From an uncultured Anaerolineae bacterium (lineage in GTDB: Bacteria; Chloroflexota; Anaerolineae; Anaerolineales; Villigracilaceae), in NCBI GenBank assembly GCA_903875215.1, contig CAIQVH010000017.1, positions 62,001 through 126,000 on the forward strand: 64,000 nucleotides of DNA, given 5' to 3'. How positions within the stretch are numbered: position 1 is the first letter of the stretch; every line of letters begins with the position of its first letter. The notes below the pieces were generated by a model. The model did no database searches and was not told the DNA's origin. It saw nothing but the letters and a program-made list of their open reading frames with translations. This document shows, piece by piece, positions 8,515 to 17,082 of the stretch. The position numbers and the translations under genes are program-made.

Positions 8515-10617
8515 TCAGTCTTTCAGGTACTTCTCCATCCAGCGCGCAAGATGCCCCAGGCGCGCCACCCGCCGGTCAGTGCGGCCGGTGCGTGAGAGCC
8601 CGTGAAACTCCTCGGGGAAGCGGATAAATTCGGTCTCCACGCCGGCACGCTTGAGCGCCACAAAGGCCTGCTCGCCCTGCTCAATCGGGCAGCGCAGATC
8701 ACCTTCCGAATGGGTGATCATTGTCGGCGTGCTGGCGTTGCCAAGATATTTCAGCGGAGAAAGATCCCACCACTTCTGAAAATCGCGGAACGGCGGCCCG
8801 GCTTCCAATTCCAGTTCAAACGACCAATTCAAATCGCTCGAACCCCACATGCTGGTAAAGTTACTGACCACGCGCTGCGCCACAGCGGCCTGGAAGCGCG
8901 CCGTATGGCCAATGATCCAGAGCGTCAGATAACCGCCATACGAGCCGCCCATCACGCCCATCCGGTTCGGGTCGATGAACGGCTTCGCCGCCAGCACATC
9001 GGCAAAGGCCATCACATCGGCATAATCGGTCGTGCCCCACGCGCCCCAGATCGAGCGCGCATGCGCCTCGCCATAACCGCGTCCGCCGCGCGGGTTGCAA
9101 AAATACACCACATAGCCCTGCGCCGCCAGGAAATAAAACTCGTGCATGAAAAACTTGCCATACTGCGTCAGCGGCCCGCCGTGAATCTCCAGGATGGACG
9201 GATAGGTGCGCTTGGGATCAAACCCCGGCGGAAACATCACCCAACCCTGCAAATCATTGTCATCCGGCCCCTTAAACCAGATCTCCTCAACCCGCGAAAG
9301 GTCGAGCGAATCCAACAGGGCCCGGTTCACACGCGTCAGGTGGCGGATGGTCTGGCGGTCAGTTAATTCTTTGAGATGAATTTGCCCCGGATTATGCATC
9401 TGCCCAAAGAAATAGGCCACCCGCGAATGGCTTTTATCGAACGAAAAAGCGCCAACCACCCCACCCTCGCCCACGACTTCCGAGATTTTGCCATCTTCCA
9501 CGCTGATGCGCTTCAACACCACCGAACCATGCCACGAAACCTGGAAGTAGATCTGCTTCCCATCCGGCGACCAGACCGGAGCCATTTGCTCCGGCGATCC
9601 ACAATCCGCCAGGATGCTGACGGCGCAGTGAAAATCCTCCTGCGCGGTCAGATTGCGGGCTTCCTGGGCGCCATTCGCCGGGACAATCCACAGGTGAAAA
9701 TTCTTATACTCCGCGCCCACGCCCTCGCTTCCCAGGTAAGCGATCCAGCGCCCATCGGGAGAAAAAGCCGGCAGCCGCTTCGGTCCAGCCGGGGCCGGGA
9801 TTTTTCGCGTCGCCAGCGGCAGGCTGGGCGCTGCGCTGGCAGGCGTTGTGGTGCGCTCTCCCCCCGGCGTCAAAGCCGGAACCGACAACACAAACAGGTC
9901 CTGGCAATCGGGGGCTTCGTCCGGGGCCTCGCTGTGGTTGGAAATGAACGCAATTTGCGTCCCGTCCGGCGAAAAAGCCGGGTCGAGCTCATCCCATACA
10001 TCACTCTCGGTCAACTGCCTGCCCTTGCCTGCGCGCGCATCCACCAGCCAGATATGGGTGCGCTCACGCGGCAGGTAACCATAACCATCCAGTTTATAAA
10101 ACAGGCGCGTTACCTGCCGCGCCACCACACCCAGGGCCTTTTTTTGCGGATCCGCAAAGCGTTCGAGCTCCTCAGGTTCATACTTGCGCACGAGACAAAG
10201 CAGCCTTTTGCCATCCGGCGCCCAACCGGAAAATGTAATCTCGCCCTCAATCTCTGTCAGCGGCCGGGCTTCACCACCATCCACCGCGATCAGGTGGATC
10301 TGGGCGCCGCGTTCCCGGTTGCCACGGTTCGAAAGAAAAGCGATCTGGCTGCCATCCGGCGACCAGCGCGGCGCTGAATCGACCTGGTCTCCATAGGTAA
10401 ATTGCCTGGGGGAACCAGTTCCGAGCAGATGGTTAAGCTTTTCAAAGCTCAGGGTATCAGCCAGCCACAGGTTGCTGCTCTTTTTTTCGGTCTTTTTATC
10501 CACACGCTGTTGGCAATAAATGACATGCTTGCCGTTAGGCGACAGACGTGGTTCAGAGATCAGCTCCAGGCGGTACAGATCTTCGGCAGTGAGCGGACGT
10601 TTGGAGACAGCAGGCAT
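8515..10617 (-). CDS. S9-family (prolyl oligopeptidase) peptidase
   Basis: 700-residue dipeptidyl-aminopeptidase/acylaminoacyl-peptidase type enzyme. The N-terminal ~400 residues form a WD40-like propeller of repeated SPDGxxIAF blades (LSPNGKHVIY, WSPDGSQIAF, FSPDGTQIAF). The alpha/beta-hydrolase domain has the nucleophile in GVMGGSYGGYLT (Ser559), Asp in HSEGDLRCPIEQ and His in EEFHGLSR. No signal peptide is seen, so it probably cleaves cytosolic peptides. AAGGAG precedes the ATG. It stands alone, opposite in direction to its neighbours on both sides. Confidence 0.93.
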   Translation of the reverse strand: MPAVSKRPLTAEDLYRLELISEPRLSPNGKHVIYCQQRVDKKTEKKSSNLWLADTLSFEKLNHLLGTGSPRQFTYGDQVDSAPRWSPDGSQIAFLSNRGNRERGAQIHLIAVDGGEARPLTEIEGEITFSGWAPDGKRLLCLVRKYEPEELERFADPQKKALGVVARQVTRLFYKLDGYGYLPRERTHIWLVDARAGKGRQLTESDVWDELDPAFSPDGTQIAFISNHSEAPDEAPDCQDLFVLSVPALTPGGERTTTPASAAPSLPLATRKIPAPAGPKRLPAFSPDGRWIAYLGSEGVGAEYKNFHLWIVPANGAQEARNLTAQEDFHCAVSILADCGSPEQMAPVWSPDGKQIYFQVSWHGSVVLKRISVEDGKISEVVGEGGVVGAFSFDKSHSRVAYFFGQMHNPGQIHLKELTDRQTIRHLTRVNRALLDSLDLSRVEEIWFKGPDDNDLQGWVMFPPGFDPKRTYPSILEIHGGPLTQYGKFFMHEFYFLAAQGYVVYFCNPRGGRGYGEAHARSIWGAWGTTDYADVMAFADVLAAKPFIDPNRMGVMGGSYGGYLTLWIIGHTARFQAAVAQRVVSNFTSMWGSSDLNWSFELELEAGPPFRDFQKWWDLSPLKYLGNASTPTMITHSEGDLRCPIEQGEQAFVALKRAGVETEFIRFPEEFHGLSRTGRTDRRVARLGHLARWMEKYLKD

Positions 10618-10761
10618 GGAATAACTCCTTCAAGCAGGGTGGAAACTGGACTGATTTTATTCCATATTTCGGTAACAAACATCCTCAGAATGGGGGATAA
10701 TCCACTCTTGTTCGATCGCCAGGTTTCCGGTATGCTCCTGGTAACCATGGAGGTTTTCCGG

Positions 10762-11697
10762 ATGGGAATTAAATCGTTTTTTATCAATCAATCCACTGCG
10801 CAATTTTGGGCCGAGGCACGCAAGACGCCCCAGTATTCGTTGTTCGACTTTTTGCACGGCTATATTTACGGGCGCTGGACGCACCTGTATATAGCCATCG
10901 GCACCGGGCGGCACCCACTTGCAAAAAAGCTTGCGCCGCTGGCCGCCTGGGTGGAAAAACAAAGCACCGCCGGCAAGCCAGCCATCGCTGATACGGATGC
11001 GGTCAGCATGGCCGATACCTATCACGGCAAGGCGCTGCCGCTCGCATCCGCCCGCCAGCTTGTGCTGATTAACGAGGATATTAACATCCCAGACCTGGAG
11101 CAGGTCATCCCCTACAAGCGGGCCCGCGCCATCATTCTCAAGAACCCCGCGCATGTGGTGGCACTCAACTGTCCCTGTCGCGCTGCCAAACCCAATCCGT
11201 GCCTGCCGCTGGATGTGTGTCTCGTGGTGGGCGAGCCGTTTGCCAGCTTTGTGATGGAGCATAATCCCGACCAGGCGCGCTGGATCACCCAGCAGCAGGC
11301 CGTGGAAATTTTGGAGGCGGAGGACCGGAGGGGGCACGTACATCATGCTTTTTTCAAGGATGCCATGCTCGGACGCTTTTACGCCATTTGCAATTGTTGC
11401 GCCTGCTGCTGCGGAGCACTGCATGCCCACCAAACCGGGACGCCAATGTTGGCTTCTTCGGGTTATGTGGCCCAGGTGGATGAGGATCTTTGCATGAGCT
11501 GCGCCGATTGTGTGGATCATTGCCAGTTTGGGGCGCTGTCCATGGGGAGTCTGTACAGCCAGGTGGATGTTGAAAAATGTATGGGCTGTGGGGTATGCGT
11601 GGAAAAATGCCAGGTGGAAGCCCTGTCGCTTAAGCGGGATCCAGGCAAAGGGGAGCCGTTGGAGATTCTGGCATTGATGGAAAAAGCCGCCGGGTAA
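10762..11697 (+). CDS. Cysteine-rich 4Fe-4S dicluster protein
   Basis: 311 residues with three cysteine regions. The C-terminus is a two-cluster ferredoxin domain (CMSCADCVDHC at 244-254, CMGCGVCVEKC at 273-283). Upstream are CPCRAAKPNPCLPLDVC (Cys 137, 139, 147, 153) and CNCCACCCG (Cys 210, 212, 213, 215-217), which could hold further clusters. The N-terminal ~130 residues show no motif I recognise. GGAGG at 10749-10753 points to the ATG at 10762; a longer reading frame upstream overlaps the divergent peptidase gene and its promoter. It is probably a cytosolic electron-transfer or redox-sensing protein. No partner oxidoreductase is adjacent. Confidence 0.72.
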   Translation: MGIKSFFINQSTAQFWAEARKTPQYSLFDFLHGYIYGRWTHLYIAIGTGRHPLAKKLAPLAAWVEKQSTAGKPAIADTDAVSMADTYHGKALPLASARQLVLINEDINIPDLEQVIPYKRARAIILKNPAHVVALNCPCRAAKPNPCLPLDVCLVVGEPFASFVMEHNPDQARWITQQQAVEILEAEDRRGHVHHAFFKDAMLGRFYAICNCCACCCGALHAHQTGTPMLASSGYVAQVDEDLCMSCADCVDHCQFGALSMGSLYSQVDVEKCMGCGVCVEKCQVEALSLKRDPGKGEPLEILALMEKAAG

Positions 11698-11717
11698 TTT
11701 TGTCCCATTAAACGAAA

Positions 11718-11766
11718 AGCAAAAAGCGGGCCGGACGTCGATCCAGCCCGCTTTTTGCTTTTTTTA
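11718..11766. terminator. Bidirectional terminator
   Basis: 14-bp perfect stem: AGCAAAAAGCGGGC (11718-11731) with GCCCGCTTTTTGCT (11746-11759), then a T run. It separates the convergent 4Fe-4S gene and zinc-ribbon gene. Confidence 0.88.
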
Positions 11767-12495
11767 CTGCGCCTGGCCGCTTAAGATGAAAATGGCAATC
11801 GGCAGGCAGATACACAGGCACAAGAAAACCACAGCGGCAATACTGCACCCGATGATCCATTTGCGGGTGCTGGAAGGTGGCTGCTGCGGCTTATCGAATG
11901 GGTTGGCGTTGATGCCGGGTTCGTCGGGCCGGGCAAAGGCGGGAATCTCCACGTCGGGCAGGCGGACAGACTCGAACGGCAGGCTGGCTTCAATTTGCTC
12001 AACGGCTGCCCTGGCTTCGGCCAGGCTGGTGCTGAAATGGGTACGGTGCAATTGGATGGCCATCAATTTGCGGCCAGCACGCAGTTCGGCCTTGATGGCG
12101 TCCATGGCTTCGGCACTGCTCTGAAAGCCGCGATCCGCTTCGCCAGGCAGACCGGAGCCACTGGCTTGGGTGGCATCGATCGGAACGATAACCGGCTGCC
12201 CGGCTTCGAGCGCTTCGATGGCATCCTTGGCTTCTTTCAACCCTGCGCCGGTGATCTCACGATATGCCTTGATGGCTTCGATTTTTTTGCCCTGCGCCAA
12301 TAGTTCGCGCACTGCGCGAAAATTCGCCGAGTCGGCGACGTTGAGATACAGGTTGCCGCTGAAAAGATCGCGATCGATGCGCAGGGTGGGTGGCAGGTCT
12401 GCGCTGGGGGCAGGGAGGGCCGTGGAGCAATAGGGACAGACGGTATCGCTGGTTTCGATGGTTGCGCCACAACTGGGGCAGGCAATTTGAGTCAA
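11764..12495 (-). CDS. Zinc-ribbon membrane protein with two L7/L12 C-terminal-like modules
   Basis: 243 residues. N-terminal zinc ribbon CPSCGATIETSDTVCPYC (residues 5-22). Two helical modules resembling the ribosomal L7/L12 C-terminal domain follow: AIKAYREITGAGLKEAKDAIE and a diverged copy IQLHRTHFSTSLAEARAAVE. A Pro-rich linker and one C-terminal transmembrane helix (IIGCSIAAVVFLCLCICLPIAIF) close the protein, leaving most of it probably in the cytosol. The start is TTG with AAAGGAG 5-7 nt upstream. It lies 3 nt behind a longer relative of similar architecture, evidently its operon partner. Function unknown; L7/L12-like modules outside ribosomes have no assigned role that I know. Confidence 0.7.
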   Translation of the reverse strand: MTQIACPSCGATIETSDTVCPYCSTALPAPSADLPPTLRIDRDLFSGNLYLNVADSANFRAVRELLAQGKKIEAIKAYREITGAGLKEAKDAIEALEAGQPVIVPIDATQASGSGLPGEADRGFQSSAEAMDAIKAELRAGRKLMAIQLHRTHFSTSLAEARAAVEQIEASLPFESVRLPDVEIPAFARPDEPGINANPFDKPQQPPSSTRKWIIGCSIAAVVFLCLCICLPIAIFILSGQAQ

Positions 12496-12497
12496 GG

Positions 12498-13883
12498 CTA
12501 CTCCTTTAGGCTGTATTTCTCAATTTTTTTCTGATTGGTGGTCACATATAGTTTGCCCTGGTCGTCAAAAGCGAGGCCGTAGGCGACATATTGAACCTTG
12601 AAAACGTCGAGATAACGGCCGTCGCTGCTGAAGACTTGGACGCCTTTAATGTCACTGACGAAGACGCGGCCTTTGCCGTCCACTTCAATGGCCTGTGGAG
12701 CGCGGAACTGTCCCGGTTCTTCACCAGCGGAACCGAAGCGGTTGATGTACGTGCCCTGCGAGTTATAAACCAGAACGGCATTGTTGAAGGTGCCAAGCAG
12801 ATAGACATTGCCCAGGCCATCCACCGCCACCACCGAATCCAGTTCCGGGTCAGCGGTGATGCCAGAAACTGCGGCGCGAACACTTTGGAGCACTTTACCC
12901 TCGGGGCTGATCCACAAGATATCTTCCCCATTGGCGACCACCACAAGGGTACCATCGGGAGTGATGTCGAGGTTGCTGATACGGCCCTCCACTTTGAAAT
13001 CGCCAAGCGATTGGCCATGCTCATCAAAGCGCATAATCCGCCCATAAACGGGAATGTAGACGGTACCGTCGCGGCCAACCGCCAGGTCGCCAAAATAAGG
13101 GTCGGTCTGTTCTTTGGAAATAATCCACTGGGTGATGAATTTACCCTGGGCATCAAAGACCTGCACCCGCCCATCGTCATAATTGGCGGCGTAGATGTTG
13201 CCGTTGACAGGATTGACCCCGATCGCGCGGACATCGCCAAACAGACCGGGGCCGGTTCCTTCGCCGCCAAATGTCAATTCTTGTGAGGCAAAGGCGGTCA
13301 GCCTGGGAATCTCGACCGCCGGTTGGCTGCTGGGCACGACAGGGATGCCGGAATTCTTCAGGTTCCCAAAGATCATGGCAAAAACGCCCAGGCTTCCCAG
13401 CAGAGGGATGATCAGTGAAGCCGCGATACTGGCGATCAGAAAGGCAAAGAAACAGCCCAGTCCGCGGCCGATTTTGGCAGAAGTGTTGGCATCCACCTGG
13501 ATGACAGATTTTGCGGGGAGACTGGTCACCGGCGCGCTCGAGAAGATGACCGGTTGACCGGTTGCCAGCGCGCCCACCGCCTTGTGGGCCGCGAATTCAT
13601 CTGTACCGGTGATTTCACGGTAGAGCGCCACCGCCTGTTCCGTTTCGCCAGCTTCGGCCAGATCTTTCACCTGTTTGATGCGCCGCGCCTGGTTGATCAG
13701 CCCACCCCGATCTCCGCTGCCGCTGAGGGTGAAGTTGCTGGGTTTGTTGGAAAAAGTCGGTTTGGCGCGCAAATTCTCAGGAACAATCACCGAGCCATTG
13801 CAATACGGGCAGCGGATGATCGGGTCGCTGCCCTGATAATCCAGCGGCGCGCCGCAATTGGGACAATTAAAGGTCTGATTCAT
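12498..13883 (-). CDS. Zinc-ribbon, L7/L12-like, NHL beta-propeller membrane protein
   Basis: 461 residues in four parts. They are a zinc ribbon (CPNCGAPLDYQGSDPIIRCPYC), an L7/L12-like helical module (AVALYREITGTDEFAAHKAVG), a transmembrane helix (FFAFLIASIAASLIIPLLGSL) and a C-terminal NHL-type propeller of about 260 residues. The propeller shows blades such as VNGNIYAANYDDGRVQVFDAQGKF and YDSQGTYINRFGSAGEEPGQFRAP-like units. Zinc ribbon inside and propeller outside is the likely topology. ATG at 13883 follows CTGAGGAGAGAG; the frame continues upstream without similarity. It is co-transcribed with the shorter relative downstream. Possibly a surface sensor or scaffold; function unknown. Confidence 0.72.
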   Translation of the reverse strand: MNQTFNCPNCGAPLDYQGSDPIIRCPYCNGSVIVPENLRAKPTFSNKPSNFTLSGSGDRGGLINQARRIKQVKDLAEAGETEQAVALYREITGTDEFAAHKAVGALATGQPVIFSSAPVTSLPAKSVIQVDANTSAKIGRGLGCFFAFLIASIAASLIIPLLGSLGVFAMIFGNLKNSGIPVVPSSQPAVEIPRLTAFASQELTFGGEGTGPGLFGDVRAIGVNPVNGNIYAANYDDGRVQVFDAQGKFITQWIISKEQTDPYFGDLAVGRDGTVYIPVYGRIMRFDEHGQSLGDFKVEGRISNLDITPDGTLVVVANGEDILWISPEGKVLQSVRAAVSGITADPELDSVVAVDGLGNVYLLGTFNNAVLVYNSQGTYINRFGSAGEEPGQFRAPQAIEVDGKGRVFVSDIKGVQVFSSDGRYLDVFKVQYVAYGLAFDDQGKLYVTTNQKKIEKYSLKE

Positions 13884-13912
13884 GGCTCTCTCCTCAGGGA
13901 ATGGATAGGGAT

Positions 13913-13940
13913 ATTTTAGACTGTTTTTGGGGAAATTCAA
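13913..13940 (-). promoter_or_regulatory. Sigma-70-type promoter of the zinc-ribbon operon
   Basis: On the minus strand TTGAAT (13935-13940), a 16-bp spacer, then TAAAAT (13913-13918), about 30 nt before the ATG at 13883. Confidence 0.55.
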
Positions 13941-13981
13941 GAATTGGCAGGAGGGACGTTGGTACTGATAAGGTTAAAACA

Positions 13982-14019
13982 GCCGGGCTCTTTACTCGGC
14001 TGCGAGTAAAGAGCCCGGC
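13982..14019 (-). terminator. lysS terminator (16-bp perfect palindrome)
   Basis: GCCGGGCTCTTTACTC (13982-13997) and GAGTAAAGAGCCCGGC (14004-14019) form a perfect 16-bp stem with a 6-nt loop. On the minus strand it is followed by TGTTTTAACC, just after the lysS stop codon. Confidence 0.8.
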
Positions 14020-14033
14020 CTGCGTCGTCCGGC

Positions 14034-15569
14034 TTATTCTTCCTTGCGCAATGCCGGGAACAGCAGGACTTCACGGATAGAGCGATTGTTGGTCAGCAGC
14101 ATGGTCAGCCGGTCGACGCCCATTCCAAAACCGCCGTTGGGCGGCATGCCGTAGCGCATGGCACGCAAGTAGTCTTCATCGAGCGGATTTTTCTCTTCCT
14201 CATCGTCGCTGTAATCAGTCTGCATATCGAGAAAGCGTTGTTCCTGATCGAGCGGGTCATTTAATTCGGTAAAGGCATTACACAGCTCGAAACCGGCCAC
14301 ATATCCCTCGAAGCGTTCCACCGTCAGCGGGTCGCCGGGCTTGGGCTTGGCAAGCGGAGAAATGTCGCGCGGGTAATCGTGCAGGAAAGTTGGCTGGATC
14401 AGGGTAGGCTCAAGAAATTCTCCGAGCAGGAAATCAATCAATTTCCCGCGCGTCACATGCGGGTCGGGGGTTTTGTGCGGGTGGCGGGTGACGATCGCTT
14501 TGAAGAGCGCCTCGGCAGTGGGGTATTCGGCGATATCGATGCCGCTCGTTTCGAGAATTCCCTGGCGCATTTCCAGCCGCCGCCACGGAGTGGAAAAATC
14601 GAGTTCGTAGGCTTTTCCGGGTTCTTTCTCAAACGTGAACTTGCGCGTGCCAAAGACCGTATCGCAGACGTGGCCGATCATGTTTTCGGTCAATTCCATG
14701 ACCTTGAGATAGTCGGCGTAGGCACAGTAGAATTCGAGCTGAGTGAATTCGGGGTTGTGCTTGAAAGAGACCCCCTCGTTGCGAAAATCGCGGCCAATTT
14801 CATAGACCCGCTCCAGGTTGCCAACCAGCAGGCGCTTGAGATACAGCTCGAAGGAGATGCGCAGATACATGTCCTGCTCCAGCTCGTTGTGATGGGTGAC
14901 GAAAGGGCGTGCCGCTGCACCGCCATACAACGGTTGAAGAATAGGGGTTTCCACCTCGAGGAAGCCTTCGCCATCGAGATAGCTGCGCAACGCCTTGACA
15001 ATCGCCGCGCGCTGGCGGAAATTCTCACGGATGTGCGCATTGACCGCCAGATCGGCGTAGCGCTGGCGGGCGCGAATCTCGGCATCCTCCAGCGCGGCGT
15101 GCCGGACGAGCGTGCCATCGTCAAGCGTCTCATCCTTGGCAGCAGGCAGTGGCGAGACCGCCTTCGCCAGCATTTTAAAGTCATGCACCTGCAGGGTGGC
15201 TTCGCCGGTCCTGGTGCGCATCATCACGCCCGAAGCCTGGATGAAATCGCCCAGATCGTAATATTTATTAAAGAAATCAATTTTTTCCTGCCCAATTTCG
15301 TTGACGCGCAGGAAAAGCTGGATTTTCCCCTCGCCATCTTCGATGTGAGTAAAAACCAGCTTTCCCATCGGGCGGGTGGCGCGGATGCGTCCAGCCAGCG
15401 TGGCCCGGATTTCGGTTTCCTCGCCGGCCGGTGCAGCTTCCAGCGCGGCAATCGCCTGAAGGCTGGTATGGGTGCGCTCGGCACGGGTGGGGTACGGTTC
15501 AATCCCCTGGGCACGCAATTCTTCGATTTTCTGCAAGCGAATTTTTTCGAGACTTGAATATTCTGCCAT
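14034..15569 (-). CDS. lysS: Lysyl-tRNA synthetase, class II
   Basis: 511 residues; charges tRNA-Lys with lysine using ATP. The N-terminal OB-fold anticodon-binding domain covers about residues 50-150 (AGRIRATRPMGKLVFTHIED). The class II catalytic core follows, with motif 2 around RVYEIGRDFRNEGVSFKHNPEF and motif 3 GFGMGVDRLTMLL near the C-terminus. Start MAEYSSLEKIRLQKI is preceded by AAGGAAC; the upstream in-frame extension crosses the preceding terminator and is not used. It sits behind greA, separated by a strong terminator, and ends at a 16-bp palindrome. Confidence 0.97.
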   Translation of the reverse strand: MAEYSSLEKIRLQKIEELRAQGIEPYPTRAERTHTSLQAIAALEAAPAGEETEIRATLAGRIRATRPMGKLVFTHIEDGEGKIQLFLRVNEIGQEKIDFFNKYYDLGDFIQASGVMMRTRTGEATLQVHDFKMLAKAVSPLPAAKDETLDDGTLVRHAALEDAEIRARQRYADLAVNAHIRENFRQRAAIVKALRSYLDGEGFLEVETPILQPLYGGAAARPFVTHHNELEQDMYLRISFELYLKRLLVGNLERVYEIGRDFRNEGVSFKHNPEFTQLEFYCAYADYLKVMELTENMIGHVCDTVFGTRKFTFEKEPGKAYELDFSTPWRRLEMRQGILETSGIDIAEYPTAEALFKAIVTRHPHKTPDPHVTRGKLIDFLLGEFLEPTLIQPTFLHDYPRDISPLAKPKPGDPLTVERFEGYVAGFELCNAFTELNDPLDQEQRFLDMQTDYSDDEEEKNPLDEDYLRAMRYGMPPNGGFGMGVDRLTMLLTNNRSIREVLLFPALRKEE

Positions 15570-15601
15570 GCGATAAGTTCCTTCGTATTCAGAGATAGAA
15601 A

Positions 15602-15649
15602 AAGCCCCGCGCCAAGGCACCCTGCTGTCGCAGAGGCTGCGCGGGGCTT
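15602..15649 (-). terminator. Terminator between greA and lysS
   Basis: 11-bp perfect stem AAGCCCCGCGC/GCGCGGGGCTT (15639-15649 with 15602-15612) around a 26-nt loop that can itself pair partly; followed on the minus strand by TTTCTATC. It lies just after the greA stop. Confidence 0.8.
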
Positions 15650-15669
15650 GAGTTGACTGCCCCAGTCTT

Positions 15670-16140
15670 CTAGGTGGTCTTCAACACGGTGACTTTGAAA
15701 GCGCCGCCAGGAGCTTCCACACTGACGATATCGCCCGGCCGGTGATTGAGCAAGGCCTTGCCCAGCGGCGATTCGTTCGAGATTTTTCCGGCGCGCGGAT
15801 CGGCTTCTGCTGCGCCGACAATGGTATATTCTTCAGGCTCGCCGCCATCCTCTTGCACGGTGACAGTATCGCCAACCTGTACGAGGGTCGGGTCCTGATG
15901 CATGGAGGCTTCATCGATGATATGTGCCGCGGCAAGGATGATTTCCACTTCCTGGATACGACCCTCGACAAAGGCCTGCTCATTCTTGGCTGCCTCGTAC
16001 TCGGCGTTCTCGATCAGTTCCCCGCCTTCCATGGCTTCATGCAAGCGCTCGGCAACTTCCTGTCGCTTGACCGTGCGCAGGTAATCCAATTCTTCCTGTA
16101 ATTTTTGGAAGCCTTCTTTGGTAAGATAAGTGGCAGACAT
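15670..16140 (-). CDS. greA: Transcription elongation factor GreA
   Basis: 156 residues; binds the RNA polymerase secondary channel and stimulates transcript cleavage to rescue backtracked complexes. The N-terminal coiled coil (LTKEGFQKLQEELDYLRTVK to AEYEAAKNEQAFVEGRI) carries the family's acidic tip region (EGGELIENAEY). The C-terminal FKBP-like domain ends with the conserved SPLGKALLNHRPGD. ATG 16140 matches the family N-terminus MSATYLTKEG; the frame extends upstream through the promoter. Confidence 0.97.
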   Translation of the reverse strand: MSATYLTKEGFQKLQEELDYLRTVKRQEVAERLHEAMEGGELIENAEYEAAKNEQAFVEGRIQEVEIILAAAHIIDEASMHQDPTLVQVGDTVTVQEDGGEPEEYTIVGAAEADPRAGKISNESPLGKALLNHRPGDIVSVEAPGGAFKVTVLKTT

Positions 16141-16224
16141 GCAATGACCCTGTAATAAGAATATGTTGCACCCCTGAAAGAGATGCAACTCGGAAGCGAA
16201 CCCAATATTCCCGTCCGCGTGCAT

Positions 16225-16253
16225 ACTATATCATGATTTCCAGTCAAAATCAA
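16225..16253 (-). promoter_or_regulatory. Promoter of greA
   Basis: Minus strand TTGATT (16248-16253), 17-bp spacer, TATAGT (16225-16230). The leader to the greA ATG is about 80 nt. Confidence 0.65.
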
Positions 16254-16279
16254 GCAGGCTGGGAAAAAAGGGGGAACCT

Positions 16280-17017
16280 CTAGAGCGCCACTGCGCGTTC
16301 CCAGAGCAACAGGCCAGAATTTGTACGCGCATATTCCTTAATTTTTTGCCGCATGTCTTCTACATCCACAAACAGCGATGAGATTTGTGAGGCGTGGGCA
16401 GCAATGCTCGCCTGCCAGGCTGCCAGGCCGCGCTGGGAGATGAAGAAATGTTCACTCTGCAAAGTTCCGGTTACTGGAAACAATTCTTCCGCATGATTAA
16501 GCGTATATGGGATGTCAGCGTAGTACCACAACGGCCGCCCAAGCAATTCCACTGCGTGGCGGGTAAGTACATGATCAACGTGGCCGCCAATCGTCAGCGG
16601 GCAGACAATGGTGTCGTACTGGGTCAATTTTTCAGCAATGGACCGGGCGATAGATTCGCCCAACCCTGTTTCAGCGGGATTGGGTGAGACGAAAATATCC
16701 TCCGGATAGAAAAGCTCGCCCGCTTCTGAGCGGCGATAGATCGCATCGGGAAAAGACAGGTGCCGGATGCTCGCACCAACCCGCCGGGCAGCCTTCTGGT
16801 CTTCGCTGCGCCGCAGTGAGACGGTTTCCTGGGGGCTGCCGGTCTGCCATTCAGCATGAATGCGGTTGATCAGTTCGGAGGGCGGGCCGGGTGGCGGGTC
16901 GCCCGCCATTACCGTCCAGATTTCGACGGGAATTCCACTATGGGTTTGTTCCCAAATCAAACCACCGCACGAAAGCACGGCGTCGTCAAAGTGAGGGGAG
17001 ATGTATATCCAGCGCAT
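16280..17017 (-). CDS. PIG-L/LmbE-family deacetylase
   Basis: 245-residue zinc-dependent amide hydrolase of the family that deacetylates N-acetylglucosamine conjugates. Metal-binding residues lie in SPHFDDAVLSCGG (H9, D11, D12) and in GGHVDHVLTRH. The product could be a deacetylated glycan, glycolipid or low-molecular-weight thiol precursor; no neighbour decides this. No signal peptide. A -10-like TATGCT lies 9 nt before the ATG, so the transcript may have a very short leader. Confidence 0.85.
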   Translation of the reverse strand: MRWIYISPHFDDAVLSCGGLIWEQTHSGIPVEIWTVMAGDPPPGPPSELINRIHAEWQTGSPQETVSLRRSEDQKAARRVGASIRHLSFPDAIYRRSEAGELFYPEDIFVSPNPAETGLGESIARSIAEKLTQYDTIVCPLTIGGHVDHVLTRHAVELLGRPLWYYADIPYTLNHAEELFPVTGTLQSEHFFISQRGLAAWQASIAAHASQISSLFVDVEDMRQKIKEYARTNSGLLLWERAVAL

Positions 17018-17082
17018 ATTTCCCCGAGCATACGAGTTTTTTTACCAGACAGCATGGCAACACCGTGACAATTACGGATGAA

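Noticed and set aside
8602-10377. Two long plus-strand frames opposite the S9 peptidase
   Set aside because: Antisense shadows; the minus strand encodes a complete propeller and catalytic triad.
10402-10761. N-terminal extension of the 4Fe-4S protein
   Set aside because: It overlaps the divergent peptidase gene and its ribosome-binding site; GGAGG points to 10762.
15570-15669. T-box or other riboswitch before lysS
   Set aside because: Only one simple terminator hairpin with a T-rich tail is present; there is no T-box sequence or specifier loop, and class II lysS genes are not typical T-box targets.
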